NCBI RefSeq assembly: GCF_029870955.1
Contig: NZ_PGFQ01000001.1
Span: forward strand, 1,984,001 to 2,048,000
Length of the DNA stretch: 64,000 nt
Direction: 5' to 3'
DNA from: Sulfitobacter faviae
GTDB lineage: Bacteria; Pseudomonadota; Alphaproteobacteria; Rhodobacterales; Rhodobacteraceae
Below the pieces are notes generated by a model. It was not told the origin of the DNA. It saw only the letters and a program-made list of their open reading frames with translations, and searched no databases. Below, piece after piece: positions 20,487-29,657 of this stretch. A program made the translations under genes and the position numbers. Within the stretch, counting starts at the first letter, position 1. Each line of letters begins with the position of its first letter.

Positions 20487-20529
20487 CTTTGGGCCGTGGG
20501 CGGGGCGCCGCTCCGCCCACGGCCCAAAG
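20487..20529 (+). repeat. 17-bp perfect hairpin between binding-protein and permease genes
   Basis: CTTTGGGCCGTGGGCGG (20487-20503) pairs perfectly with 20513-20529 around a 9-nt loop. It begins 4 nt after the binding-protein stop. No T tract follows, so it is more likely a 3'-end stabiliser or partial attenuator giving unequal expression than a full terminator. Confidence 0.75.
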
Positions 20530-20563
20530 CTCGCCCCCTGCGATCAAACTGACGGACTGCGCA

Positions 20564-21234
20564 ATGGAAATCATCGACATCTTCTTCAATCTCGACGTGA
20601 TGCGCCGCGCTTTCCCGATCTTGATGCGCGGGCTGCTCAACACCATCCTGCTGGGCGCTTCGGCGATTTTCTTTGGCGGTATCCTTGGCGTGCTGGTCTG
20701 TCTGGTGCGGCTTTACGCGGCCAAGCCGTTCCGGCTGCTGGCGGTTCTGTATACGGATATCTTCCGCGCCATTCCGGTGCTGGTGGTGCTGATCCTTGTC
20801 TACTACGCGCTGCCCTTCGCGGGCATCGTGTTTTCCTCATTCGTGGGGGCAACCATTGCGCTGGCGCTGGTGCTGGCGGCCTATACGGCAGAGGTCGTAC
20901 GCGCGGGATCGAAGCCGTGCCGCGCGGCCAGTTCGAGGCCTGCGATGCGCTTGGCCTGTCTTTCTTTACCACCATGCGCAAGGTGATCCTGCCGCAGGCG
21001 TTTCGGATGATGATCCCGCCGCTGGCCTCCTATGCGGTGGCGATCATGAAAGACACCTCGCTCGCCTCGGTCGTGGCGATGGATGATCTGCTGAAACAGG
21101 CCACCGACGCGCAGGCGCTTTTCGCCAATCCGACGCCGCTGCTGCTGGCCGCGCTGATCTACATCGCGATCCTTTGGCCGATGGTCCGTTTCACCGGCTG
21201 GCTAGAGCAGCATTACAAGCGCGGCTACCGCTGA
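20564..21234 (+). CDS. Polar amino-acid ABC transporter permease (one apparent frameshift)
   Basis: Reconstructed as 223 aa, a HisM/GlnP-type inner-membrane permease with about five TM segments. It starts at ATG 20564 ('MEIIDIFFNLD'). The family EAA loop is rebuilt only across the break: '...AEVVRAG' + 'IEAVPRGQFEACDALGLSFFTTMRKVILPQAFR'. The break lies in GGG at 20905-20907, where one G is missing. It follows the binding-protein gene after a strong hairpin. No ATP-binding gene is present here and there is only one permease, so the ATPase must be supplied from elsewhere and the channel is probably a homodimer. Confidence 0.85.
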
Positions 21235-21307
21235 GCCGAAGCGGCCCCGTCCCCCACAAAACTACCGCCCCGCGCGCCTGCGCGGCCAACACCCTACGGA
21301 GATTACA

Positions 21308-22447
21308 ATGTCCACAGAAACAGGAACGGGCGACGCCTATCTCCTTTATCACTCCATCGGCCAATACCCCGGCAAACATGCGGATATGCTGGCCGGGCTC
21401 ACCGATTTCACCGATGCATGGGCCGCGCCCAATGGCGATCAATGGGCCGATGTCTTGCCCAAGCGCCAGCAGTTCATTGACCTCTGGGCCGAGTTGATCG
21501 GCGCGCCGAAGGGCACCGTCACCACGACAGAGAGCGTCACCACCGGGCTGATGGCCGTCATCGGTGCGCTGCCCGAAGGGACCCTGCGCGGCAAGAAGGT
21601 CTTGGTGGCTGAGGATGGTTTCCCCTCTCTGCACTTCCTGCTCACCGGCCTGTCGAAGCGTTTTGGTTTCACGTTGAACACTGTGCCGATCCGGCAAGGG
21701 GGGCATTGGGTCGAGGCCGAAGACATCATCGCCCATTGGGATGAGGAGGTGGCGCTGGCCCTGCTCACTTGGGTCAGCTCGACGACCTCGCACCGGTTGG
21801 ACATCCCGCAATTGGTGGCGCATGGCCGCAAGATGGGGTCGCTCATCGGGGTGGATATGACGCAGGCCGTGGGGCTGCTGCCCTATGACGTGACCGCGCC
21901 GCGCGTCGATTTCGCCCTGTCGACCAGCCTCAAATGGATGTGCGGCACGCCGGGGGCGGGGATCGTCTATATGGATGCCGATCTGATCCCGCAGTGCCAG
22001 CCCGAGATGCGCGGCTGGTTCTCGCAAGGCAATCCGTTCTCATGGGATCTCGACGCTTTCGAATTCGCGCCCGACATTCGGCGGCTCGACAGTGGCACGC
22101 CCTCGACCGTTCCTGCGGTGGCCAGTCTGCCGGCGATGAAATGGCGCATGGGGCAGAACACCGAAGCCTTGGCGGCGCATAACCGCAAGCTGACCACGCA
22201 GCTACAGGCGGGGCTTGAGGGGATGGGCCTCACCCTTGCCAGCCCGGCGGACCCGGATCAGCGGGGCGGCAGTCTCATGGTGGTTCTGCCCGATCACATC
22301 GACGCGGCGGATGTGGTGGCGCAGTTGGCGGCGCTGGAGATTTACGTCGACAACCGCAGCCAGACCCTGCGCATGTCGCCGGGGGTGCTGACCACCGCCA
22401 CCGGGATCGACCGCACGCTGCACGCGCTTCGGGCTTTTCTGACCTGA
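21308..22447 (+). CDS. Class-V aminotransferase-fold PLP enzyme, kynureninase-like
   Basis: A 379-aa PLP-dependent enzyme of fold type I. The cofactor Lys is K209 in 'STSLKWMCGTPG', the Asp that holds the pyridine ring is D183 in 'GVDMTQAVG', and a phosphate-binding Thr/Ser stretch is 'TTTESVTTG' (about 73-81). 'KWMCGTPGAGIVYM' resembles the 'KYLNGGPG' region of kynureninases. It starts 73 nt after the amino-acid permease gene with GGAG before the ATG, so it is probably part of the same operon. It would act on the imported compound. True kynureninase activity is doubtful because no other tryptophan-pathway gene is nearby. Confidence 0.8.
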   Translation: MSTETGTGDAYLLYHSIGQYPGKHADMLAGLTDFTDAWAAPNGDQWADVLPKRQQFIDLWAELIGAPKGTVTTTESVTTGLMAVIGALPEGTLRGKKVLVAEDGFPSLHFLLTGLSKRFGFTLNTVPIRQGGHWVEAEDIIAHWDEEVALALLTWVSSTTSHRLDIPQLVAHGRKMGSLIGVDMTQAVGLLPYDVTAPRVDFALSTSLKWMCGTPGAGIVYMDADLIPQCQPEMRGWFSQGNPFSWDLDAFEFAPDIRRLDSGTPSTVPAVASLPAMKWRMGQNTEALAAHNRKLTTQLQAGLEGMGLTLASPADPDQRGGSLMVVLPDHIDAADVVAQLAALEIYVDNRSQTLRMSPGVLTTATGIDRTLHALRAFLT

Positions 22448-22472
22448 CCCCCGCCGGGGCCGCGATGCGCCG

Positions 22473-24062
22473 TCAGGAGGCGGCCATCGCATCCGGCCGC
22501 CCTTCGAGCGGCGGGAAGTCTACGAAGAAGGTCGTGCCTTCGCCCTCGGCGGTTTCAAAGCGGATTTCCCCAAGGTGTTGGTCGACAATGGCTTTGACGA
22601 TGCTCATCCCCAGCCCATGCCCCTCTTTGACCCGGTAGCTGGAGCCGCGGGAAAACCGTTCGAAAAGAACCGGTTGCAGTTCCAAAGGCAGGCCGCTGCC
22701 GTGGTCTTTGACCCAGAAACCGGTGCCATCTTCCGAAAGACCAAGCTGAACCGTGCCGCCTTCGTCCGAGGCTTTGATCGCGTTCGACAGCAGGTTCGAC
22801 AACAGCCGCGTGAGCCGCCCTTCGTGCAGCCGCAACAGCGGTGCGGGGGCCTCGGACGGGGTCATTTCCAAGCCAACGCCGCGCTCTTTCGCGTAGGAGA
22901 CCAAGGTCTCCGAGGCTTGGGCCAAGAGCGGTGCCAAGGGGCGTTCGGAAAACCCCGATTGATCCGGTCTGCGCAGGGTTTCGACATCCAGAATATCCCC
23001 CACCATCTGATCGATCGCCCGCGCGTTGCGCATCGCAAGCTGCAACAGTTTGCGCTTTTGCGGCGGCAGATCGTCCGGGTTCAACTCAAGCAGGCGCAGC
23101 GCCCCGGTCAGCGCGGTCAGCGGGGTTTTCATCTCGTGGCTGACGGTGGCGATAAGCTGGTCCTTGGCGCGCTCAAACTCGCGCTGCTCACTGACATCGC
23201 GCACCACGCCGAGATAGCCCAGATGCTCACCGCGGTCGGTCTCGACCTTGGCGGTGGCGACTTGCCCCTCGAAAGTAGAGCCATCGGCGCGGCGGCAGGC
23301 GACGGTAAAGCCGCTTTCCTTGCTGGCCGTGCCTGCATTCGAAAGCTCTTCGCCCATACGTTCGTAGCTGCCGAGGGTCTCGTAAAGAACCGCCGTCTGT
23401 CGCCCCAGAAGCGCGTCGGGGCTGTAGCCGAACAGTGTTTCGACCGCCGGGTTCACCATGGCCACGCGGCGGTTGGGATCGGCCATGATGATTGCCTCGG
23501 GCACGGCATCGACCATCGCCTTGAGCAGCCCGCGCTGTTCGCGCAGCGCGCGGCGCTCGGATTGCCGCGAGAGCTTGCTGCTCAGCCAGCGGGCGAGGAA
23601 CTGGACGAATTGGGTCTGCGCCTTGCTGAACGGGGCGGGGCGCGGGGCGGTGCCGGAAAAGTTCAACGTCCCAAAGAGCGCATCGCCGATTTTCAGCGGT
23701 GCCCCAATGTAGCTTTCCAGCCCAAAGTTCTCATAGCAGGGATGGGCCGAAATCTCTTGCTGGCCCGCGTGGTGAAAAGACGTCACATCATCGTTGCCAA
23801 GCGTATGCAGGCAATAGGTGCCATTGATGTCGAAGGTGCTGCCGGGGGCGGGTGCCCAATCGGGCCCATGAACATAGACGCATTCATAGACCGGGTGATC
23901 CACGCGGGAGACGATGCCAAGTTCGAGGTCGAGCGCCTCTGTGCCCAGTTGCAAAAGCTTGGCGATCTTGTCTTCGACAGAGAGGTCAGGTTCGACAGCA
24001 AGCATATAGAGTTGCCGCAGCGGATCGTCGAAATCCGCCAAAGCGTTGTAAAAGTCGTTCAT
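22473..24062 (-). CDS. Cytoplasmic sensor histidine kinase (GAF-PAS-HisKA-HATPase)
   Basis: A 529-aa kinase without TM segments. GAF domain about residues 15-165 ('RQLYMLAVEPDLSVEDKIAKLL', 'SYIGAPLKIGDALFGTLNFSG'), PAS about 185-310 ('AIIMADPNRRVAMVNPAVE'), HisKA with His in 'ATVSHEMKTPLTAL' and HATPase with 'NLLSNAIKASDEG', 'VKDHGSGLP' and 'GHGLGMSIVKAIV'. I chose the ATG at 24062, which has GAGG 6 nt upstream; the longer open frame lacks a ribosome site and a family-like start. No response regulator is adjacent, so it is an orphan. It is divergent from an FAH-family gene. Confidence 0.88.
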   Translation of the reverse strand: MNDFYNALADFDDPLRQLYMLAVEPDLSVEDKIAKLLQLGTEALDLELGIVSRVDHPVYECVYVHGPDWAPAPGSTFDINGTYCLHTLGNDDVTSFHHAGQQEISAHPCYENFGLESYIGAPLKIGDALFGTLNFSGTAPRPAPFSKAQTQFVQFLARWLSSKLSRQSERRALREQRGLLKAMVDAVPEAIIMADPNRRVAMVNPAVETLFGYSPDALLGRQTAVLYETLGSYERMGEELSNAGTASKESGFTVACRRADGSTFEGQVATAKVETDRGEHLGYLGVVRDVSEQREFERAKDQLIATVSHEMKTPLTALTGALRLLELNPDDLPPQKRKLLQLAMRNARAIDQMVGDILDVETLRRPDQSGFSERPLAPLLAQASETLVSYAKERGVGLEMTPSEAPAPLLRLHEGRLTRLLSNLLSNAIKASDEGGTVQLGLSEDGTGFWVKDHGSGLPLELQPVLFERFSRGSSYRVKEGHGLGMSIVKAIVDQHLGEIRFETAEGEGTTFFVDFPPLEGRPDAMAAS

Positions 24063-24310
24063 ATTTGCCTCTGTCGTGGTCTTTGCATCTGTCTTGGCGC
24101 GTGGGCAGATGTACACCCAAGGTATCCCCGCGGGCACCGCTGCCAATGCCGCAACGACTAAATTGGGGCAAGAACAAGACTTTTTACCCCGGTAAGCAGA
24201 CGGATGCCGATTGGCAGGGGGCGAGTGCGCCACTTTGCAAAGCGGTGGTCATCGTAAATCCAGCAGCTATGGTACGGCCAACGAGGGTTGCGAAGAGGGG
24301 AGATTTGACC

Positions 24311-25165
24311 ATGCGATTGATGCGATACGGGGCGCGGGACGGCGCGAAAACGCCGGTGGTGCTGGATGCGGGAGGGCAGCCGCGAGACGTCAGCGCCCTT
24401 GTGCCAGACTTCACGCCCGAGACGATCCCGACGCTGCGCGATGTGTTTAAGGGCGTCGATCTGGAAGGGCTGCCGCTGGCCCAGACCCAAGGCCAGCGCA
24501 TCGCCGCACCGGTCAGCCAGCCGCGCAACATCTGGGGCGTCGGGTTGAACTATTCCGACCATGCGGCGGAGTCGGGCATGGAGGTGCCGCGCGAGCCGAT
24601 CCTGTTTAACAAGGCCAGCCGAACCTATTGCGGGCCGAACGATCCGCTTCTCTATTCCAAGGAGATGAGCAAGCTTGATTGGGAGGTCGAGTTGGGTGTG
24701 GTGATCGGGCGCACCACCTTGAACGTCAGCCGCGATCGGGCGCTGGATCATGTGCTGGGCTATTGCGTCGTCAACGACGTGTCCGAGCGCGCGTGGCAGG
24801 CCGAGCGGGGCGGGCAATGGGTCAAGGGCAAGAGCTTTCCCAACTTTTGCCCGACAGGGCCGGTGCTCGTGACGGGGGATGAGCTGGGCGATCCGGGCAA
24901 GCTGTCGCTTTGGACTGAGATCAATGGCGAGCGGCTGCAAGACGGCTCTACCGAAAAGATGATTTTCAATGTGGCGACGATTATCTCCTACATGTCGGAA
25001 TTCATCCAGTTGGAGCCGGGCGACCTGATCTGCACGGGCACCCCGCCGGGCGTGGGCATGGGGCTGAAACCGCAGCGCTATCTCAGCCCCGGCGACCGGG
25101 TTCGGCTGGGCGTGCAAGGGCTGGGCGAGCAGGAGCAAGTGGTGGAGCACCTTCCCGCGCGGTGA
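24311..25165 (+). CDS. Fumarylacetoacetate hydrolase-family protein
   Basis: A 284-aa cytoplasmic enzyme. A short N-terminal beta domain is followed by the FAH fold: 'NIWGVGLNYSDHAAESGM', 'PILFNKASRTYCGPND', metal-binding acidic residues in 'LDWEVELGVVIGR' and 'GYCVVNDVSERAWQ', 'KSFPNFCPTGPVLV' and 'DLICTGTPPGVGMG'. Family members cleave C-C bonds of 2,4-diketo acids or decarboxylate oxaloacetate-type substrates (for example 2-hydroxyhepta-2,4-diene-dioate enzymes, acylpyruvases). The start at 24311 has GGGGAG about 8 nt upstream. The substrate is unknown, and no pathway neighbours help. Confidence 0.88.
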   Translation: MRLMRYGARDGAKTPVVLDAGGQPRDVSALVPDFTPETIPTLRDVFKGVDLEGLPLAQTQGQRIAAPVSQPRNIWGVGLNYSDHAAESGMEVPREPILFNKASRTYCGPNDPLLYSKEMSKLDWEVELGVVIGRTTLNVSRDRALDHVLGYCVVNDVSERAWQAERGGQWVKGKSFPNFCPTGPVLVTGDELGDPGKLSLWTEINGERLQDGSTEKMIFNVATIISYMSEFIQLEPGDLICTGTPPGVGMGLKPQRYLSPGDRVRLGVQGLGEQEQVVEHLPAR

Positions 25166-25196
25166 GCCGCGATATCGAAGAGCCGAGGCGCGGCGT

Positions 25197-27284
25197 TCAA
25201 GCCACCTCGGCCTCCCGCGCTTCGGCGGCGGCGAGGGCAATGGCAGGGCGCAGGGGCAGGGTCAGCAAAAAGCTGCTGCCCTTGCCCATGATGCTGGTCG
25301 CAACAAGGCTGCCGCCATGGGCGGTGGCGATGTCGCGCGAAATCGCAAGGCCCAGCCCGGTGCCGCCAAAGCGCCGGGTGGCGGTGGAATCGACCTGATG
25401 GAAGGGTTCGAAAACGCGCTCAAGCTCATCTTCGGGGATGCCGATGCCGGAATCCGTCACGCGGAATTCCACCACCTCTCCCCGGATGCGGCAGGTCAGC
25501 GAAATGGTCCCTTCGTCGGAGAATTTCGTCGCATTGCTCAGCAGGTTGATCAACACCTGCTGAATGCGTTTGCCATCCGCCAGCATCACGCCGCTGGCCG
25601 ATTTCACCTTTAACTTCAGCCCTTTGTCCTCGACCATCGGGCGCAGCTGATCTGCGGTCGGGGTGACGATATCGTCAATCTGCACCGGCTCCATCGCAAT
25701 GGACAGGCTGCCCGCGTCGATCTTGGCAAAGTCAAGCACCTCGTTGATCAGGGTCAGCAGGTGATTGCCCGACCGCTCGACCGTTTGCATGATGTCACCC
25801 AGTTTGGACATGGTCGCCGACAGCTTGGGGGAGAGCGTTTCGCGGGTCTGGGGATCAGCCTCGATGGCGGCGCATAGATCACGCGCTGCCGGGGTCCGGT
25901 CGAAATGCCGCGCAAGACGGACATGGCCCAGAATGACGGTCAGCGGCGTGCGTAGCTCATGGCTCAGCACGCCCATGAAGTCTGTCTTGGCCTTGTTCGC
26001 GTCCTCGGCGGTCAAAAGCGCCTTTTTCAGATCGGTCACGTCGATCCGCAGACCCACGACGCTGCCGTCCTTCATCCGCCGGTCCGACGTGCGGATGATG
26101 CGACCATCGGGCATGCGCTGCTCGGTCTCGAAGGCGCCGTTCTCCCGCTTTTCCAGCCAGATGCGGATCCATTCCTCTTCCTTGCCGATGGCATCGGGGA
26201 CCATGCCGCGGCGAATGCTGTCCCGCACGATTTTTTCATAGGTCGAGCCGGGCTTCACCACGTCGCTATAGCCATGAATCTCGCGGTATTTTTCGTTGCA
26301 AAGCACCAAGGTGCCCTTGGCGTCATACATGACAAAACCGTGGTCCAAAGCTTCGACGCCGGTGCGCAGGCGTTCTTCGGCAAGTTTGCGGTTGTCGGTC
26401 AGCCGCATGATATACCACGCGAAAATCGTAACGCCGAGCGCGCCTTGCAGACGCAAGAGCCAGTTCAGCCAGAAGTCCGGGCGGTGCTCTGGCCAGCCGC
26501 CTTTGACCGTGGCGGCCAGTTGCCAAGTGCCGAAGGCAAAGTTGAAGTCGAGCTTGATCGGGTCGACCAAGGTCAGTTCGGGGTCGCCGATGATGGTCTG
26601 TTCGACCTCTCCCTCTGGCGTCAACTCGCGGATGGCCAGATCGTATTTCTCGGTCAGTTCGGGGATTTGCAACCGGGTGACGAGGGCGTCGTAATCGACC
26701 ACCATCGAGAGGATGCCCCAAGGCGTGTCCGGTGCGGCATTGGTGCCGGTTGAATCAAAGATCGGATGTCGCAGGATCAGCCCGCGCCCGCCCTGCACCA
26801 GATCGACCGGGCCGGTCACCAGACCCTCGCCGCTTTGCAAAGCCTGTTCGACTTTCGGCAATTGCGCGGCGTTCTGGCGGTAGTCCAGCCCCAGCACGCC
26901 GCGATTGGCCTCATAGGGGTGGACGATGGTGACAACGAGGTCGGGGGCCACGGCGAGGTTGATGACATCCGGGTTCTCGGCCATGAACTCTGCCGCGCGG
27001 GCGCTGAATTCGGATTGGGTGATCGTCGGGTTCTCGCTGATGACGGTGGCCAATTCGCGCAGTTTCAGGATCTGCTCGAAGATATCCGCGCGGATCCGTT
27101 CGCGGACTTCGATCAGCTCCAAGGTGGTGTCGAGTTCCAGATCCTGCATGTAGGTCTGGTAGGACAGAGTCTCGATCCGGTGGCCAAAGCCAAGGACAAC
27201 GGCGCAGAGCGCGACCAGCACGACAATCCGTTTCGCACGCTGAGACAGCGCATTTCTGATCTTTTCCATGCCGGCTTTGCCCAA
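25197..27284 (-). CDS. CHASE-domain sensor histidine kinase (TM-CHASE-TM-PAS-HisKA-HATPase)
   Basis: A 695-aa membrane kinase. TM1 (about 18-38), a periplasmic CHASE domain (about 75-270; 'NPDVINLAVAPDLVVTIVHPYEANRGVLGLDY'-like region and 'GLILRHPIFD'), TM2 (about 285-305), a PAS domain (about 325-435), HisKA with His in 'GVLSHELRTPLTVIL' and HATPase with 'NLLSNATKFSDEG', 'VTDSGIGIP' and 'GGTGLGLAISRDIA'. CHASE domains sense small extracellular ligands. The frame begins with TTG at 27284 (GGAGG about 12 nt before), while ATG at 27269 is a good alternative. There is no adjacent response regulator. The gene is convergent with the FAH-family gene. Confidence 0.87.
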   Translation of the reverse strand: MGKAGMEKIRNALSQRAKRIVVLVALCAVVLGFGHRIETLSYQTYMQDLELDTTLELIEVRERIRADIFEQILKLRELATVISENPTITQSEFSARAAEFMAENPDVINLAVAPDLVVTIVHPYEANRGVLGLDYRQNAAQLPKVEQALQSGEGLVTGPVDLVQGGRGLILRHPIFDSTGTNAAPDTPWGILSMVVDYDALVTRLQIPELTEKYDLAIRELTPEGEVEQTIIGDPELTLVDPIKLDFNFAFGTWQLAATVKGGWPEHRPDFWLNWLLRLQGALGVTIFAWYIMRLTDNRKLAEERLRTGVEALDHGFVMYDAKGTLVLCNEKYREIHGYSDVVKPGSTYEKIVRDSIRRGMVPDAIGKEEEWIRIWLEKRENGAFETEQRMPDGRIIRTSDRRMKDGSVVGLRIDVTDLKKALLTAEDANKAKTDFMGVLSHELRTPLTVILGHVRLARHFDRTPAARDLCAAIEADPQTRETLSPKLSATMSKLGDIMQTVERSGNHLLTLINEVLDFAKIDAGSLSIAMEPVQIDDIVTPTADQLRPMVEDKGLKLKVKSASGVMLADGKRIQQVLINLLSNATKFSDEGTISLTCRIRGEVVEFRVTDSGIGIPEDELERVFEPFHQVDSTATRRFGGTGLGLAISRDIATAHGGSLVATSIMGKGSSFLLTLPLRPAIALAAAEAREAEVA

Positions 27285-27431
27285 AATGGTCCCTATCCTC
27301 CACGCTCCGGCCTTCTGAGGGCCGGATACGCCCCGGGGGCATTAGACCGCACAGTTCTTTGTTGACGCAAGGAAAATACCCGGACGCATGCAAATGCCGG
27401 GGCGGTAGCGTCAATTTTGCATAAATCGCGC

Positions 27432-28295
27432 CTATGAGGGCGCGGATTGTCCCAATAGTTCAACCAGAACGCGACGCAGCAGGGCGATATCTTGGGGGTT
27501 GGACATGCTGGGGGCATGGCCGCAGCCGGGGAATTCGGTCATGTCGGGCCGGGGGCCGCTTTGCGTCATGCGCTGTGCGGCCTTGGGTTGCAACAGGTCC
27601 GACTGCGCGCCGCGCAGCAGATGGGTGGGCGTGCGGGTCCGTGACCAACGGTCCCATGTCGACAACTCATGCGCCGAGGCGGTGAATTGCACAGTGATGC
27701 GCGGATCATAATGCAGGGTCAGCCGCCCATCTCCACGGCGCCGCAGTGACGACCGCGCCATGCGCTGCCAATAGGCATCTGCCGCCGGGCCGAAGGGGGC
27801 ATAGGTCTGCCGCAGCCAGGCTTCTCCTTCGGCGAAACTGTCGAAGGCGGGCAGGCTGCCCACATAGGAAAGGATCCGCTGCACCGCGGCCTCGGGCAGT
27901 TCGGGGCTGATGTCGTTCACCACCAGGGCGCTGACGCGCTGCGCCTCGGGGCTAGAGGCGACATGCATCCCGATCATGCCGCCCAGAGAGGTGCCGAACC
28001 ACGCGGCGCGGTCGATCTGGAAGTGATCCAAAAGCCCCGTCGCGATCTGCGCGTAATGTTCGACCGAATATTCCACCTCAGGGTCTCGCGCCCAGCTCGA
28101 CCTTCCGCGCCCGATCATATCGGGACAGAGCACATGGAAATCCCGCGACAGGGCGGCGGCGGCCTCATCGAAATCGCGCCCGGTGCGGGCCAGACCGTGC
28201 AGCATTAGCAATGCGGGCTTCTGGCGATCACCCCATTCGGCGACATGCACCTCATGGCCCATTACGGGGACAAAGTGGAACTGGGGGGCGGTCAT
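27432..28295 (-). CDS. Alpha/beta-fold hydrolase
   Basis: A 287-aa enzyme with oxyanion-hole motif 'LMLHGLARTG' (about 30-39), nucleophile Ser in 'WFGTSLGGMIG' (about 100), an acid in the cap-core region near 'LLRGAQSDLL' and catalytic His in 'PGCGHAPSM'. No signal peptide. This family covers esterases, lipases and meta-cleavage hydrolases; the substrate is not predictable. It lies between a minus-strand sensor kinase and a divergent PAS-LuxR regulator. The 232-nt spacer before the regulator has two hairpins, at 28329-28350 and 28396-28413. Confidence 0.85.
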   Translation of the reverse strand: MTAPQFHFVPVMGHEVHVAEWGDRQKPALLMLHGLARTGRDFDEAAAALSRDFHVLCPDMIGRGRSSWARDPEVEYSVEHYAQIATGLLDHFQIDRAAWFGTSLGGMIGMHVASSPEAQRVSALVVNDISPELPEAAVQRILSYVGSLPAFDSFAEGEAWLRQTYAPFGPAADAYWQRMARSSLRRRGDGRLTLHYDPRITVQFTASAHELSTWDRWSRTRTPTHLLRGAQSDLLQPKAAQRMTQSGPRPDMTEFPGCGHAPSMSNPQDIALLRRVLVELLGQSAPS

Positions 28296-28527
28296 TGGCG
28301 CGTGCCTTTCCGGGTCAGCATGGGCATAGCGCGGGTGATGCCACCCGCGCCCTTGCCCCTGCTAGCCGGACCCGCGCGACCGCGCCCCGCGCGATCATGG
28401 CGCGTCCGCCATGCGCTTGCGTGTTAGCATCGCGTCCTCCCTGCACGGGCCAGCGCCGTGTTGCGCCGCCTCCTCCCGTCGACTAGCTTGCGGTTTCAGC
28501 ATCGGAAATAGAGTTAGACGGAGCAAG

Positions 28528-29133
28528 ATGGTGGAAATACGTACCGACGATTGCTTTGCGCAGGGGCGCTTTGAAGAGCTTGCCTTTGTTCATGCGCCCG
28601 TCGGGCTTGTGGTGACCGAGAACCGCTGCATCCGTGATTGCAACAACGCCTTCGCGGCGATGTTCGGCTATGCGCGCGGCGATCTGCGCGACCAGCTTTT
28701 CGCCATTCTCTACCCCTCGGATGAAGAGTTCGTAAACATCCGCGACCGCGGCGTGGACCAGCTGCGCAAGACCAATACCTATTGGGACGAGCGCATCATG
28801 GCACGGCGCGACGGCAGCCTGTTCTGGTGCCGGGTGCGCGGCCATTCCTTCACCCCCGAGCGCCCGCTCGACCGTGCGGTCTGGAGCTTTGCGGACCTTT
28901 CTGCCGAACGGCCCTACCTGCCGCTGACCCGGCGCGAGCGCGAGATCCTGAGCCATCTGGCAGAGGGGCTGACCAGCAAGCAAATCGCGCTCAACCTCGA
29001 TATTTCGCACCGGACGGTAGAGGTCTATCGCGCCAAATTGCTCAAGAAATTCGGGGTCAGCAATACGTCGGGACTGTTTCATTCGTTGGGCGGGATCGAC
29101 AGTGACCATGTGGTGTCCAACAGTACGAAGTGA
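28528..29133 (+). CDS. PAS-LuxR transcriptional regulator
   Basis: A 201-aa regulator with an N-terminal PAS domain (about 12-130; 'APVGLVVTENRCIRDCNNAFAAMFGY', 'RRDGSLFWCRVRGH') and a C-terminal LuxR-type HTH (about 138-195; 'LTRREREILSHLAEGLTSKQIALNL', 'HRTVEVYRAKLLKKFGV'). There is no receiver domain, so it senses directly through PAS rather than by phosphorylation. The start at 28528 is favoured by GGAG 5 nt before; the frame remains open upstream without family similarity. Such one-component PAS-LuxR proteins are frequent in Rhodobacterales, but targets are unknown. Confidence 0.87.
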   Translation: MVEIRTDDCFAQGRFEELAFVHAPVGLVVTENRCIRDCNNAFAAMFGYARGDLRDQLFAILYPSDEEFVNIRDRGVDQLRKTNTYWDERIMARRDGSLFWCRVRGHSFTPERPLDRAVWSFADLSAERPYLPLTRREREILSHLAEGLTSKQIALNLDISHRTVEVYRAKLLKKFGVSNTSGLFHSLGGIDSDHVVSNSTK

Positions 29134-29146
29134 GCGGTCTCGGCGC

Positions 29147-29371
29147 TTAGCCCGCGTCATTTCGTTCATCACCCTGTTCGGCGCTCGGTGGGGGCGGGGC
29201 CGCGGCAGGCTGCTCTTCACCGTCGGATTTGCCTGCTTTCTCAGCGGCTTCGGCCATCGCGTCGGCCTGAGCGTAGAGGCTGCGAATCTCCATCAGATCG
29301 GCCTGCGTGGGCGTCTTGCTTTCTGCCTTTTCGTCAGAGGGCTTCGAGGGTGGGGTTTCACTATCTGTCAC
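29147..29371 (-). CDS. Small hydrophilic hypothetical protein
   Basis: A possible 74-aa protein starting at GTG 29371. It is rich in Glu, Lys, Pro and Ala, with one amphipathic helix ('TQADLMEIRSLYAQADAMAE') and a Pro-rich acidic tail. No signal peptide, cysteine or known domain. It is convergent with the PAS-LuxR gene. The frame continues upstream to 29455 but that part is not protein-like, and no clear ribosome site precedes the GTG. It may be a real Rhodobacterales small protein, but evidence is limited to codon use and the helix. Confidence 0.45.
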   Translation of the reverse strand: MTDSETPPSKPSDEKAESKTPTQADLMEIRSLYAQADAMAEAAEKAGKSDGEEQPAAAPPPPSAEQGDERNDAG

Positions 29372-29657
29372 TGCAAAATCCGCGTTTTGACCATAAATCA
29401 CACGGCCAATTCCGTGGGGTGAGCACAAGCTACCGGCCTGAAATTGCGCCGCCAATTGGGCAAAGCCCCAGCCGGGTCAGGGTTATCCCTTATAGCTGGG
29501 AACAAGCTGCTGAAATTGGGGAAGATATTTTCACGAATTTATGGCGCGCCGTCGTATACCCGTTCTACGAGGCGGTTTAATCGGCCCTTGTCAGGGTTTC
29601 CCCCAATAGACAGGGGGGCGGAAAAAGCCGACCTTTTGAGGGAAAGTAGAGGTGCGC

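Noticed and set aside
27285..27304. CCCTATCCTCC, resembling the CCTATCC motif, before the CHASE kinase gene.
   Set aside because: It is better explained as the reverse strand of the GGAGG ribosome site of that gene, and there is no second copy nearby.
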